Below, in pieces: positions 35,734-44,032 of a DNA stretch of 64,000 nt. Below the pieces are notes generated by a model, which worked only from the letters and a program-made list of their open reading frames with translations, did no database searches and had not been told where the DNA came from. Source of the stretch: Candidatus Poseidoniales archaeon (GTDB lineage: Archaea; Thermoplasmatota; Poseidoniia; Poseidoniales; Thalassarchaeaceae); assembly GCA_028283505.1 (NCBI GenBank), contig JAPOFX010000001.1, positions 72,197 to 136,196 of the forward strand, written 5' to 3'. Every line of letters begins with the position of its first letter. Within the stretch, counting starts at the first letter, position 1. The translations under genes and the position numbers were made by a program.

Positions 35734-37143
35734 CTACCTCCTTCTTCCGCCACCAGATCTTCCACCACCACTTGAGCGACTTCCCCCGGCAGGGCGACCT
35801 CCTCCACTGGACATTCTAGCCCTGCGACTACTCCTCATTCTAGTTGGCTTCCTGTAATGAACGCCAGGTCCTTCACTGTAACCCCATCTATTTCCATAGT
35901 GATTATTGACGATTGTGACATCATTTCCGTCATATCCTCCATGGTTTACGACCCCATTTCTAGTCACATAAGAACCGGGCGGGGTATTGCTGAGCCGTAC
36001 CCAGACAAAGGAGAATATGACCAAAATTGCCATTAGCCCGAGACAGCAGAACCAAGTAACGAAAAAGAATCCTTCAGGGGTGGTTCCTGGTTTGTATGCT
36101 TTTGATGTATCCTCATCATCAACCATCACAATGATTGTCTCCCCGCCACCATAATCATCCATAATTTCCGAAATACAAGAATCCGCGGCATATGTATCAA
36201 AGTAAACAGTGTCCCCAGAAGAATCAATAACTCTAGTTGTTATCTGGCCAGAGATATCCGTAGGGTCGCGATAAGTCACGGTGAGAATCGCTTCACACTG
36301 GTAATCGGTGTACAAATTAGTCCCTTGGGAATAGTGATACATTGTTTCCCTCCAATGGGTAAGTTCTGGACTCCCGAATCCAATAGTGAACGCCTGAAAT
36401 TGGCTAGGGTCGGAACCTGCATACCAGATAGGTATTGTTTTCCCGATTTCATAGTAGTCTTCCATTAGCTTCAAGCAATCGTATGGCGTTATTATGGATG
36501 GAGTATATTCCCATCCATAGTGTACGGTGCCACTTCCATTCCAACTGAGATGGAGATCTGCATAACATTCGTACTCGGTAACAAAGTAACTATCACAATA
36601 CTCGTATCCGTCTTCATCGGTGTAGCAACTTTCGTACCAACCGCTGATATCGTCCATGAACCAGCCTGTTCCATTCGTCCCATCTCCAGTAATCTCTGCC
36701 TCTGATTCGATCCAGTAATCATCTTCTTCAGCCACTATGGTAGCTGAAACCTCTACATATGTAGGCTCATTAATTAGGCCTAAAGTCCATATCACAGAAA
36801 TAACGACCGCAAAAACCGTGGCAGAAGTCACAAAGAGGGCTTCTCCTCGAGTCAGCCACCACAATCCCAACAACCCACTTCTCGCGGAGACAATCGGAGG
36901 CCCAGACTCCATTTTTTGGGCTGTGGGGCTCTCCTCCGCAGAGTTCCTGGGAACCGAGCTGGCTTCTTTCAGACGCTTCTTCTCTGCTTCCATTCTCGCT
37001 AGCTCGAGTTGATGCTTGGCCTCGGCTATCTCCTGCTCCCTTTCGATCCTCTCTGCCTCTGCATTATTTAGGGCGTCTTCCACGAGCTCCTTTGAGGTCG
37101 GGGGCTCGCTCTCTTCTTCCTCGTCCCACCACCTCTCAGTCAT
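35734..37143 (-). CDS. Two-helix membrane protein with N-terminal coiled coil and RG-rich C-terminal tail
   Basis: 469 residues from an ATG; family not recognised. An acidic start is followed by a charged coiled coil (about 20-62, Glu/Ala/Lys-rich), helix 1 at about 100-125 ('ALFVTSATVFAVVISVIWTL'), an extracytoplasmic domain with six or more cysteines and many Tyr/Trp/Asp residues (126-355), helix 2 at about 358-384, and a tail from about 395. The last 40 residues are basic and Gly/Ser/Arg-rich (GGGRPAGGS, SGGGRSGGGRRR). The topology puts both ends in the cytoplasm, so the RG-rich tail could bind RNA or DNA. It lies 6 bp from the alpha/beta-hydrolase gene. Confidence 0.75.
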   Translation of the reverse strand: MTERWWDEEEESEPPTSKELVEDALNNAEAERIEREQEIAEAKHQLELARMEAEKKRLKEASSVPRNSAEESPTAQKMESGPPIVSARSGLLGLWWLTRGEALFVTSATVFAVVISVIWTLGLINEPTYVEVSATIVAEEDDYWIESEAEITGDGTNGTGWFMDDISGWYESCYTDEDGYEYCDSYFVTEYECYADLHLSWNGSGTVHYGWEYTPSIITPYDCLKLMEDYYEIGKTIPIWYAGSDPSQFQAFTIGFGSPELTHWRETMYHYSQGTNLYTDYQCEAILTVTYRDPTDISGQITTRVIDSSGDTVYFDTYAADSCISEIMDDYGGGETIIVMVDDEDTSKAYKPGTTPEGFFFVTWFCCLGLMAILVIFSFVWVRLSNTPPGSYVTRNGVVNHGGYDGNDVTIVNNHYGNRWGYSEGPGVHYRKPTRMRSSRRARMSSGGGRPAGGSRSSGGGRSGGGRRR

Positions 37144-37180
37144 GATACTCCCCCCATGAGCGTCCGTTTGAATGTTGACC

Positions 37181-38728
37181 TTATTCCGGTAATTGATAGG
37201 AACCGTCGCTTAGCTCTACCTCACCAGACGACACCAGCGCCTTCAGATGTGACAGTGTCTGATCCAAACAGAGCATCGGACTCGCGCCGGGAGTGTCAAG
37301 ATATGCATACTTCGCAATTCCATCCAAAGAACCTATTCCCGATGAAACAGCCTCAAACACCTTCTGGTGCCTGGCCGTCCTGTGTCTAATGTATTTTCCC
37401 AGTAGCTTACCCGGATTGGTGCAGGGGGGACCATGACCAGGAAAAAGCATTGTAGGAGACAAGTCGTTGAGTCTCACCAAACCATCGATGTATGCAGTCA
37501 TATCCCCCTCAGATGACGGTACAAGAATCGTGCCGATGACGACGCAGTTATCGCCACTCACTATCCCCGATTTGCCGACCAAGCAGATGTGCCCAGGACA
37601 ATGCCCGGGGGTTTCTATGATCTCCCATGAAGATATTTCACTAGGCCCCTGAAGAAATATCCTGTCCCCTTCCCTTAGAATTTTGGATGGATACTCCGGA
37701 GGTATCGACTCAATAGTTTCACGACCAGCCCAAACAGGAGCATCATACACATCGGATATCATGTCGAGGTTTCCAACATGGTCAGGGTGCCTATGAGTGA
37801 AAACGGTCGCAATAATGACCGAACCCATAGAGGTCACATGATCTATTTTTTTCTTCAGAATAGCCAAAGAATCGGGCGTTTTTGATGATGGATCTACTAC
37901 CACACACTCCCCTCCCAAATCCCCGATAATGTAGCAATTGGTATGTGTCGAGGGAGGGATAGTTTCCGTTCTTAGCGGAAAGGCTTCGACACCTGGTGCG
38001 AACTCAATCCTGTGGTCCCCAGAAGGGGGGTCTGAACTGAGATTGTCGCAAGTCCTGAGGAGATCGCCGCTATTGGATATCCCATTGGCCAAATCTCTGA
38101 TTAGTGTCACAATTGGAGGAGGTATTCTGATTTGATTTCTCTCCCATTTCTCAATCAGAACATCAGGACTCCACCACCTGAAGTCGTCGAATTCAGACCT
38201 GCCCGGCGGGAACGAGGGAGAGGCGAGCGAATCCCCCATAGGGACATGGAAAAAATAGTTCTGGAATCTTCTAGGCGAAAACGGGGGGGTTGTCCTGTCA
38301 GTTACCATCTGGGATTGAAACATCTCGATTTTGATCGATCCGTCTTGGACTAGTTTCAGCCATTCCCCCTTGTCCCCGCAAACTAGCTCTCTTACCTCAG
38401 GTGCAACCTGGACAATATTGCCCTTGCCGTCAGGAGATAGACCTACTTCCTCAACCATTTCCCTCAGCAATGCGAAGCAGGCCAACTCGTATTTGCCCTC
38501 AACTCCCAATTTTCCTCTGAGAACCTCGGCTGAATGCCTATCTTCTTCACAAATCCCCCCGCCAGGAAATGCCCAATAATCAGGGAAGCTCCCCAATTCA
38601 GGCACTCTGTGGCCCAGCAAAATTTCGTGTCCATCCCTGCATTCCCTGCTGAGTATTACAGACGCAGAGCGAATTACTTCTTGCGTTGTCGCCGGAGGTA
38701 GATTCACGCCTTCCGGCAACTCGCCCAT
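37181..38728 (-). CDS. NUDIX hydrolase fused to metallo-beta-lactamase-fold hydrolase
   Basis: 515 residues from an ATG. The N-terminal NUDIX domain (about 15-215) has 'WAFPGGGICEEDRHSAEVL' and 'LLREMVEEVGLSPDG', with about 20 extra residues inside the Nudix box, as in the NUDT19/RP2p type. The C-terminal domain (about 230-515) is a metallo-beta-lactamase fold with 'TVFTHRHPDHVGNL' (HxHxDH variant THRHPDH), 'ETPGHCPGHICLV', 'SGDNCV' and 'LFPGHGPP', ending in a winged helix ('RTARHQKVFEAV') like LACTB2. Possible roles are nucleotide or CoA-ester clean-up plus thioester or RNA hydrolysis. Single reading frame, no sign of an artefact. Confidence 0.88.
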   Translation of the reverse strand: MGELPEGVNLPPATTQEVIRSASVILSRECRDGHEILLGHRVPELGSFPDYWAFPGGGICEEDRHSAEVLRGKLGVEGKYELACFALLREMVEEVGLSPDGKGNIVQVAPEVRELVCGDKGEWLKLVQDGSIKIEMFQSQMVTDRTTPPFSPRRFQNYFFHVPMGDSLASPSFPPGRSEFDDFRWWSPDVLIEKWERNQIRIPPPIVTLIRDLANGISNSGDLLRTCDNLSSDPPSGDHRIEFAPGVEAFPLRTETIPPSTHTNCYIIGDLGGECVVVDPSSKTPDSLAILKKKIDHVTSMGSVIIATVFTHRHPDHVGNLDMISDVYDAPVWAGRETIESIPPEYPSKILREGDRIFLQGPSEISSWEIIETPGHCPGHICLVGKSGIVSGDNCVVIGTILVPSSEGDMTAYIDGLVRLNDLSPTMLFPGHGPPCTNPGKLLGKYIRHRTARHQKVFEAVSSGIGSLDGIAKYAYLDTPGASPMLCLDQTLSHLKALVSSGEVELSDGSYQLPE

Positions 38729-38780
38729 AGACTTTCGAAGGGATACGTATCTTCAACATGGCGCGGAAATGATTGATTAG

Positions 38781-39653
38781 ATGGCCCGACTCCACAGAAG
38801 CATGAGTGGCACGGTTACGATAGGGCACAAAGATACCAAGACCGGTGAAATGACATCAGAATTGGAGATGCCGAACTTTGGACTTGGGGTCTATCTGATG
38901 AAGAAGCCAGGAGAATGCAAATCCGCTGTATCCCATGCTATTAATTCTGGATACAGACTGATAGATACGGCCATGGCATATGGAAATGAACAAGAGGTAG
39001 GTCAGGCAATCAGAGAATCAGACGTCCCAAGGGAGGAAATTTTCGTTGTTACAAAACTCAGGAGGCCCCACGCGACAGGATATGAAGAAGTCCTACAGAG
39101 ATGTCAGGAGAGTATGGATAACCTTGGAATTGGCCCGATAGACCTTTATTTGGTTCACGCTCCTCCAGAGGATGTTACTTCCAGAGAGCCAGTCTGGAAA
39201 GCCATGGAAGAATGCCTGGAACGGGGATGGGTCCGTTCCATAGGGGTTAGTAATTATGGTAAACACCACCTAGAGGATATGCTAAATTATGCCAGAATAA
39301 TGCCTTCAGTCAACCAGATAGAAATTAACCCATGGTTGCAAAGACCCTCATTGATTTCAGCTACAATAGAATCAGGAGCCGTGCCAATGGCGTACTCTCC
39401 ACTAGCAAGAGGGCACAAGGTAAGAGACCCCTCTCTCGTCCAAATTGCCAATATCCTAGGTTGTACCCCTGCTCAAGTAGCCATAAAATGGTGCATAGAT
39501 TCAGGAGCGATTACGATACCAAAATCAAGCAACCAGGATAGGATCTTGGAGAATTTCCATTCCCAGAACATCGATATCACACCTGTAATGGAACAACTCC
39601 AATCAATGGACGAGAACTACGTCTCTGGATGGGATCCCACAGTCGAGATATGA
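38781..39653 (+). CDS. Aldo/keto reductase
   Basis: 290 residues from an ATG (a second ATG at codon 8 is possible). It is an NADPH-dependent carbonyl reductase of the 2,5-diketogluconate reductase type. The catalytic tetrad is visible: Asp and Tyr in 'LIDTAMAYGNEQEVG', Lys in 'VVTKLRRPH' and His in 'DLYLVHAPPE'. 'RSIGVSNYGKHHLE' and 'VNQIEINPWLQ' are the usual barrel strands, and the cofactor site is 'ITIPKSSNQDRILENF'. The substrate cannot be told. It is divergent from the NUDIX-MBL gene, and a small membrane peptide gene follows after 9 bp. Confidence 0.93.
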   Translation: MARLHRSMSGTVTIGHKDTKTGEMTSELEMPNFGLGVYLMKKPGECKSAVSHAINSGYRLIDTAMAYGNEQEVGQAIRESDVPREEIFVVTKLRRPHATGYEEVLQRCQESMDNLGIGPIDLYLVHAPPEDVTSREPVWKAMEECLERGWVRSIGVSNYGKHHLEDMLNYARIMPSVNQIEINPWLQRPSLISATIESGAVPMAYSPLARGHKVRDPSLVQIANILGCTPAQVAIKWCIDSGAITIPKSSNQDRILENFHSQNIDITPVMEQLQSMDENYVSGWDPTVEI

Positions 39654-39662
39654 GGTTTAAGC

Positions 39663-39842
39663 ATGAATCAGCCCGGAACTATTGAAGAGGAATTGGCAAT
39701 AATCGCAGAGGCAATAGAGGCAGGAATAGATCCATTCCCCCCGAAGAAGGAAGAGTCATCATGGGTCAGGTCTTCACTGGGCTGGTTCATGATTATCATC
39801 ATTTTCAGTTGGGTCTCCCAAATACTCTACAGGTCATTGTGA
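39663..39842 (+). CDS. 59-residue tail-anchored membrane peptide
   Basis: An ATG at 39663, nine bases after the aldo/keto reductase stop, opens a 59-codon frame ending at TGA (39840-39842), two bases before the tRNA-Gln gene on the other strand. The peptide has an acidic amphipathic start (IEEELAIIAEAIEAG), a 'FPPKKEESSW' hinge and one hydrophobic helix near the C-terminus ('LGWFMIIIIFSWVSQILYR') that ends with a basic residue. This organisation is typical of real small tail-anchored proteins and unlikely by chance. No family recognised; probably co-transcribed with the reductase. Confidence 0.6.
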   Translation: MNQPGTIEEELAIIAEAIEAGIDPFPPKKEESSWVRSSLGWFMIIIIFSWVSQILYRSL

Positions 39843-39843
39843 T

Positions 39844-39919
39844 TGGTAGTCCCTCCCGGATTCGAACCAGGGTCATGGCATCCAGAGTGCCATATGATGG
39901 ACCACTACACTAAGGGACT
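39844..39919 (-). tRNA. tRNA-Gln (CTG) with encoded CCA
   Basis: Read on the minus strand. The acceptor stem AGTCCCT pairs with AGGGACT, the anticodon stem TGGCA/TGCCA closes the loop CTCTGGA with anticodon CTG (reads CAG), and the T arm is CCTGG-TTCGAAT-CCGGG. The discriminator A is followed by an encoded CCA (39844-39846 on the plus strand). No intron. No integrase or repeat flanks it, so there is no sign of use as an attachment site. Confidence 0.92.
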
Positions 39920-39972
39920 AGCGTCGTTACGACACAGGTCCATTATTTCAACAAATCCGAGCGATTCAATAA

Positions 39973-41001
39973 TCATCTGGCCCTGAAATTAGCATTTACC
40001 TCTTCCAGACTTTCTGGGCTTGGCCTTAATTTATCTTCGGGGAGGCCCACCAGCGGGGCCTGCGTTAACCCCAGATTATCAGTTGCCGTGGGCTGATCGG
40101 GATCGTAGTAAAGCAGCCCTGTCACGTGTCGCCCATCTTGGGTGGCTTCATGGATAGCCCTCAAGGCCGCTACTGCGTCCCTTGGATCATGGTCATCAGA
40201 AACTGTCTCCAGCCTCAGGGTAGAGCCATCGAAGAGAGAAATATCACTGAATTCACCCTCGGGGACCTCGACCTCAGAGAGGGGAGAAAAGTGAGCTATG
40301 TAATCGACAATGTGCAAGACCTCGTCATTAGTTTTGACATAGTTGTAGGACCTGTACGACTCATCGTTGTTGGCGAAGGTAACGCAAGGCGATATGACAT
40401 CGATAACTGCCATCCCTCTGTGGCTCATCGCAGCCCTGAGAAGAGCGGTCAATTGCTTCTTGCTACCTGAGAATGATCTAGCCACAAACGTGCATCCCAA
40501 GTTGACAGCCATCGCACATAGGTCTATCGGAGCCTGCTCGTTGGGTGCCCCCTTCTTCTTCTTGGAGCCTTTCTCTACAGTAGCGCTGTATTGTCCCTTT
40601 GTTAAACCGTAGACACCATTATTTTCGATGATATAAACCATGTCTAGGTTCCTCCTAATGGCGTGTATGAATTGTCCGATTCCAATGCTGGCGGTATCCC
40701 CGTCTCCGGATACTGCAATGAAGGACAGGTCCTTGTTCACCATATTCGCACCCGTGGTTACCGAGGGCATCCTCCCATGAACAGTGTTGAATCCGTGACT
40801 CTTAGCCAGGAAGTATGCAGGTGTCTTCGAGGAGCAACCTATCCCACTCATTTTTGCTATTCCTTCAGGTTTAATCCCATTTTCCCAAGCTGCTTGGATA
40901 ATGATATTTGATATCTGATCGTGTCCACATCCTGGGCAAAGGGATGATTTGCCACCTTTGTATTCGGATTTCTCAAGATTGAGAACATTCAGTTTGACCA
41001 T
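39973..41001 (-). CDS. korB: 2-oxoacid:ferredoxin oxidoreductase, beta subunit
   Basis: 342 residues from the ATG at 41001; a longer frame to 41079 would overlap the alpha gene. The thiamine-diphosphate subunit: 'LCPGCGHDQIS' (CPGCGH), 'GIGCSSKTPAYF', 'GDGDTASIGIGQFIHAIRRN' (GDGD pyrophosphate motif), and 'ENNGVYGLTKGQYSAT'. With the alpha subunit it oxidises a 2-oxo acid with CoA to the acyl-CoA, reducing ferredoxin. 'YGLTKGQ' favours the 2-oxoglutarate/broad-range branch. A 90-residue C-terminal extension with 'RHVTGLLYYDPDQPTATDN' is typical of KorB. It starts 4 bases after the alpha stop. Confidence 0.9.
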   Translation of the reverse strand: MVKLNVLNLEKSEYKGGKSSLCPGCGHDQISNIIIQAAWENGIKPEGIAKMSGIGCSSKTPAYFLAKSHGFNTVHGRMPSVTTGANMVNKDLSFIAVSGDGDTASIGIGQFIHAIRRNLDMVYIIENNGVYGLTKGQYSATVEKGSKKKKGAPNEQAPIDLCAMAVNLGCTFVARSFSGSKKQLTALLRAAMSHRGMAVIDVISPCVTFANNDESYRSYNYVKTNDEVLHIVDYIAHFSPLSEVEVPEGEFSDISLFDGSTLRLETVSDDHDPRDAVAALRAIHEATQDGRHVTGLLYYDPDQPTATDNLGLTQAPLVGLPEDKLRPSPESLEEVNANFRAR

Positions 41002-41005
41002 GTCT

Positions 41006-42784
41006 TCATCCCTCCAGTACCTCGAAAACCCTGTTTGCATACTCCCTAGCCCTTGGGGGTAGACCGTCACTGTATGCAACAGAGTATAACTTCTTGATCA
41101 GATGCGAGGGGAGCTCTTTCCTGAGGATTCCATAGAGCTGACCATCTCGATTTATTTCCATAACAACTACCCTGTCATGCCTCTCGACGAACTGCTCAAC
41201 CTCTGAGTGATATGGAAGGGCCCTGACTCTGCAGGTGCTGACAGACAACCCTCTTCCCTCTAGGAGGTCGTCGATCTCCACAATCGAATTTTCCATTGAT
41301 CCGTAGAAGATTATTCCTACGTCTCCTTCATCCTCTTCACGGATGACTGGAGCGGGCAAGATGTCTCTGGATCCGTCTATCTTTCTCTTCAAGCGTTGCA
41401 TGGCCTCGTAATACACTTGTGGGTCCTCGGAGTAAATACCATCTTCGTCATGCCCGGTCCCCCTGTAAAGTATCGGAGCTAATCCACTTCCAGGAAGGGT
41501 TCTGTATGCGATTCCATCACCATCGACATCCCTGTACCTGCCGAAGTTCGGAATTGCATCCATTTCCTCCTGGTTTCTAATGACCTTCCCTCGGTCCATG
41601 TCTTGATCTGGGTAAACGAAACCAGAGGTGTTCCATCTGTTCATTCCCAAATCGAGGTCACCGAATCCGAAAACTAGAGTCTGGAACCTCTCTGCATAAT
41701 CGAAAGCCCTCCATCCGAATTCGAAGCACTCATCCACAGTACCGGGAATGAGTACAATATGCTGTGTATCTCCGTGACTGGCCTCATAACACATTGCCAA
41801 ATCTCCTTGCTGAGTTCTTGTCGGCAATCCCGTCGAGGGCCCAGTCCTGTTTATGTCCCAGATAACGCCAGGGACCTCCGCGAAATAGAATAGCCCGATG
41901 AACTCGGACATCAGTGAGATCCCCGGTCCGCTGGTGCAAGTCATTCCCCTTCCGCCTGCCCATCCAGCCCCTAGGACCATACCCGCTGCCGCGAGCTCGT
42001 CCTCTGCCTGTACCACGGCGCAGGTAGAACCTCCATCCTCTCCCTCTCTGAGCTTCGGAATCCATTTTATTATCGACTCTGCCAGGGAGGATGAAGGGGT
42101 AATTGGGTACCATGAGAGCATATTTATTCCACCGTAGATGCAACCAAGTGCTGTAGCTTCATTTCCCTCAATTAGGAAGGTGTCATCCGATTTCTCTCTT
42201 GATTGGGCCGAATATCTTGACACATCTCCCCAGTTTTCCGAGGCATATTTACGAGCCTCTGATATTGCTTGAAGATTCATAGAAATTGCATTCTCCTTGC
42301 CCCTGAATTGTTGCTCTACCGCACTTGCAATAGAATCCTCTTCAATCCCCAGTAGGTGTGCTATCCCTCCGACGTAGTACATGTTCGCCATCAATCTCGC
42401 CATCTTTGGGCTTATTCCTCTCGCCATCGTAGTCATCGGCATTCCTAGACTGACACAATCATCCCGATCTACAGGTAGTTTCGCATCCTCGTTGTAGATG
42501 ATAATGGTTCCAGGGTCCAATGATGCCAAGTCCTTCTCCCACGTGTCCTTGTTCATTACAATCTGGATGTTAGTCTCATCTCCCGGAGCCTGATAGCCTC
42601 TGTCACTGGCTCGAATGATGAACCAGGTAGGCAAGCCAGAGATATTACTCGGAAAGAGATTCTTTCCGCTGACTGGAACACCCATCTCAAACAGAGAGTG
42701 AAGTATAATCAGATTGGCTGATTGTGACCCAGTACCATTCGCGGTTGCAACGTTGATTGTGAAATCGTTGTAGATTTTATCCAT
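41006..42784 (-). CDS. korA: 2-oxoacid:ferredoxin oxidoreductase, fused gamma-alpha subunit
   Basis: 592 residues from an ATG. The N-terminal gamma domain (about 1-185, 'ATANGTGSQSANLIILHSLF') is joined to the alpha domain (about 195-592), with 'FLIEGNEATALGCIYGGINM', 'YPITPSSSLAE' and 'MTCTSGPGISLMSEFIGLF', the pyrimidine-side motifs. In this arrangement the delta ferredoxin subunit is absent. This fits the two-subunit enzyme of aerobic archaea that oxidises 2-oxoglutarate and related acids and feeds electrons to ferredoxin. Together with aconitase nearby it supports an oxidative TCA route. The gene leads the operon with korB and is divergent from the cyclophilin gene. Confidence 0.9.
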   Translation of the reverse strand: MDKIYNDFTINVATANGTGSQSANLIILHSLFEMGVPVSGKNLFPSNISGLPTWFIIRASDRGYQAPGDETNIQIVMNKDTWEKDLASLDPGTIIIYNEDAKLPVDRDDCVSLGMPMTTMARGISPKMARLMANMYYVGGIAHLLGIEEDSIASAVEQQFRGKENAISMNLQAISEARKYASENWGDVSRYSAQSREKSDDTFLIEGNEATALGCIYGGINMLSWYPITPSSSLAESIIKWIPKLREGEDGGSTCAVVQAEDELAAAGMVLGAGWAGGRGMTCTSGPGISLMSEFIGLFYFAEVPGVIWDINRTGPSTGLPTRTQQGDLAMCYEASHGDTQHIVLIPGTVDECFEFGWRAFDYAERFQTLVFGFGDLDLGMNRWNTSGFVYPDQDMDRGKVIRNQEEMDAIPNFGRYRDVDGDGIAYRTLPGSGLAPILYRGTGHDEDGIYSEDPQVYYEAMQRLKRKIDGSRDILPAPVIREEDEGDVGIIFYGSMENSIVEIDDLLEGRGLSVSTCRVRALPYHSEVEQFVERHDRVVVMEINRDGQLYGILRKELPSHLIKKLYSVAYSDGLPPRAREYANRVFEVLEG

Positions 42785-42931
42785 TGAACTTATTCCCCGC
42801 CGCCGAACGTCAGTGTCCTTGCGTTACATCGCGGCACGAAACCGGTATTAGCCGTTCCCCCGCATTATGCTCGATTTTCAACACCGTGACCTTCCGTTGC
42901 CGTTTTGAAGGAAACCAGCCTCGCGTTACTT

Positions 42932-43969
42932 ATGCCCGTACCGGTAGAGCTCGTCAATTCTTGGTCCTCAGCAGAAGTAATGATGGAAAAAGGAGAGCAT
43001 AATATGGCTTTAGAAGAACTTAGGACTTCTTGGGATCTCTGTGAGAACGACACTCAAAGGGCCAAGACTCTGAAGATTGCTGGTGATGCGGGTACTGCCC
43101 TAGGAGTGGAAGATCCAGACATGCAGAGGGTTCACTGGAGGAAGGCCCTCAAGAGCTACAGGAACTCAATGAAGATGGACCCGAAGAACAAAGAAACTAT
43201 GAAGGCAATGAATAATCTCTTGTCCATGATGGATGCCAATGCCATTTCGAGAGGAGTTGGTTTCCAATTAATGGATGAGGGAAACCCCACCCCATTCGGA
43301 CTATTCGCAATAGTTGCGGTGATAATGATGTCTTTGGTTGCGGTAAAGGTAATTTCCGATATGTTGACTGAGGAAGAAGGAAATCCAGTTGTCTCACTTG
43401 AGGTGTCCTACGTAGATTCCGAAACCGGTCAGCGTACTTTGGGGACTATTGATATCGAGCTCTTCCGGGATCATGCCCCTGTTCATGTTGAGAACATGGT
43501 ATTGCATGCATCTCAGGGAAATTATGACAACACAATATTCCACAGAATCATTGAGGATTTCATGAATCAGGGAGGGGATATAGATAACCAGAATGGCGCT
43601 GGTGGTTATGCTGCAAAGTGGTTTGGATACTGCAATGGCGAGAGCAGAAGCAGCTCCTCAGCCTGCGAGCAGAGCCAGTGGACGATACCTGATGAGGCAG
43701 ACAACGGCCTCAAACATGGCCCCGGAAAAATAGCCATGGCCAAGACACAGGCCGAGAACACTGGCGGAAGCCAGTTCTACATCGTGCCATCAGGAAGTAC
43801 GCCCAGCCATCTCGACGGTGTCCACACTGTGTTTGGAGAGGTAACAAGTGGAATGGCTCACGTGGATGCAATCAACAAGGTAGAAACCGGGAACAACGAC
43901 AATGATAGCAGTACTAGCGGTGACAAACCTATCGACGATGTCGTTCTGATGTCAGTGTCTGTGAATTAG
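42932..43969 (+). CDS. Membrane-anchored cyclophilin-type peptidyl-prolyl isomerase with N-terminal helical repeats
   Basis: 345 residues from the ATG at 42932; a TTG at 42905 would add nine. The N-terminal ~110 residues are helical and TPR-like ('ALEELRTSWDLCEND', 'WRKALKSYRNSMKMDPKN'). One membrane helix follows (about 122-142, 'FGLFAIVAVIMMSLVAVKVI'), then the cyclophilin domain with 'FHRIIEDFMNQGGD', 'GKIAMAKTQAENTGGSQFYI' and 'LDGVHTVFGEV'. The catalytic Arg (FHRII) is kept. An insertion with two Cys ('CNGESRSSSSACE') is present. The order puts the isomerase outside and the repeats inside, so it probably helps fold secreted proteins. Confidence 0.88.
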   Translation: MPVPVELVNSWSSAEVMMEKGEHNMALEELRTSWDLCENDTQRAKTLKIAGDAGTALGVEDPDMQRVHWRKALKSYRNSMKMDPKNKETMKAMNNLLSMMDANAISRGVGFQLMDEGNPTPFGLFAIVAVIMMSLVAVKVISDMLTEEEGNPVVSLEVSYVDSETGQRTLGTIDIELFRDHAPVHVENMVLHASQGNYDNTIFHRIIEDFMNQGGDIDNQNGAGGYAAKWFGYCNGESRSSSSACEQSQWTIPDEADNGLKHGPGKIAMAKTQAENTGGSQFYIVPSGSTPSHLDGVHTVFGEVTSGMAHVDAINKVETGNNDNDSSTSGDKPIDDVVLMSVSVN

Positions 43970-44032
43970 TTCCCCTATTCGTCGCGTAGTCAAGTTGATG
44001 GGCAACCCTCTCGCCCATTGCTACGGGTGCAC

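Noticed and set aside
39844-39919. tRNA-Gln as an integration site of a mobile element
   Set aside because: No integrase, no repeat of the tRNA 3' end and no change in gene character nearby.
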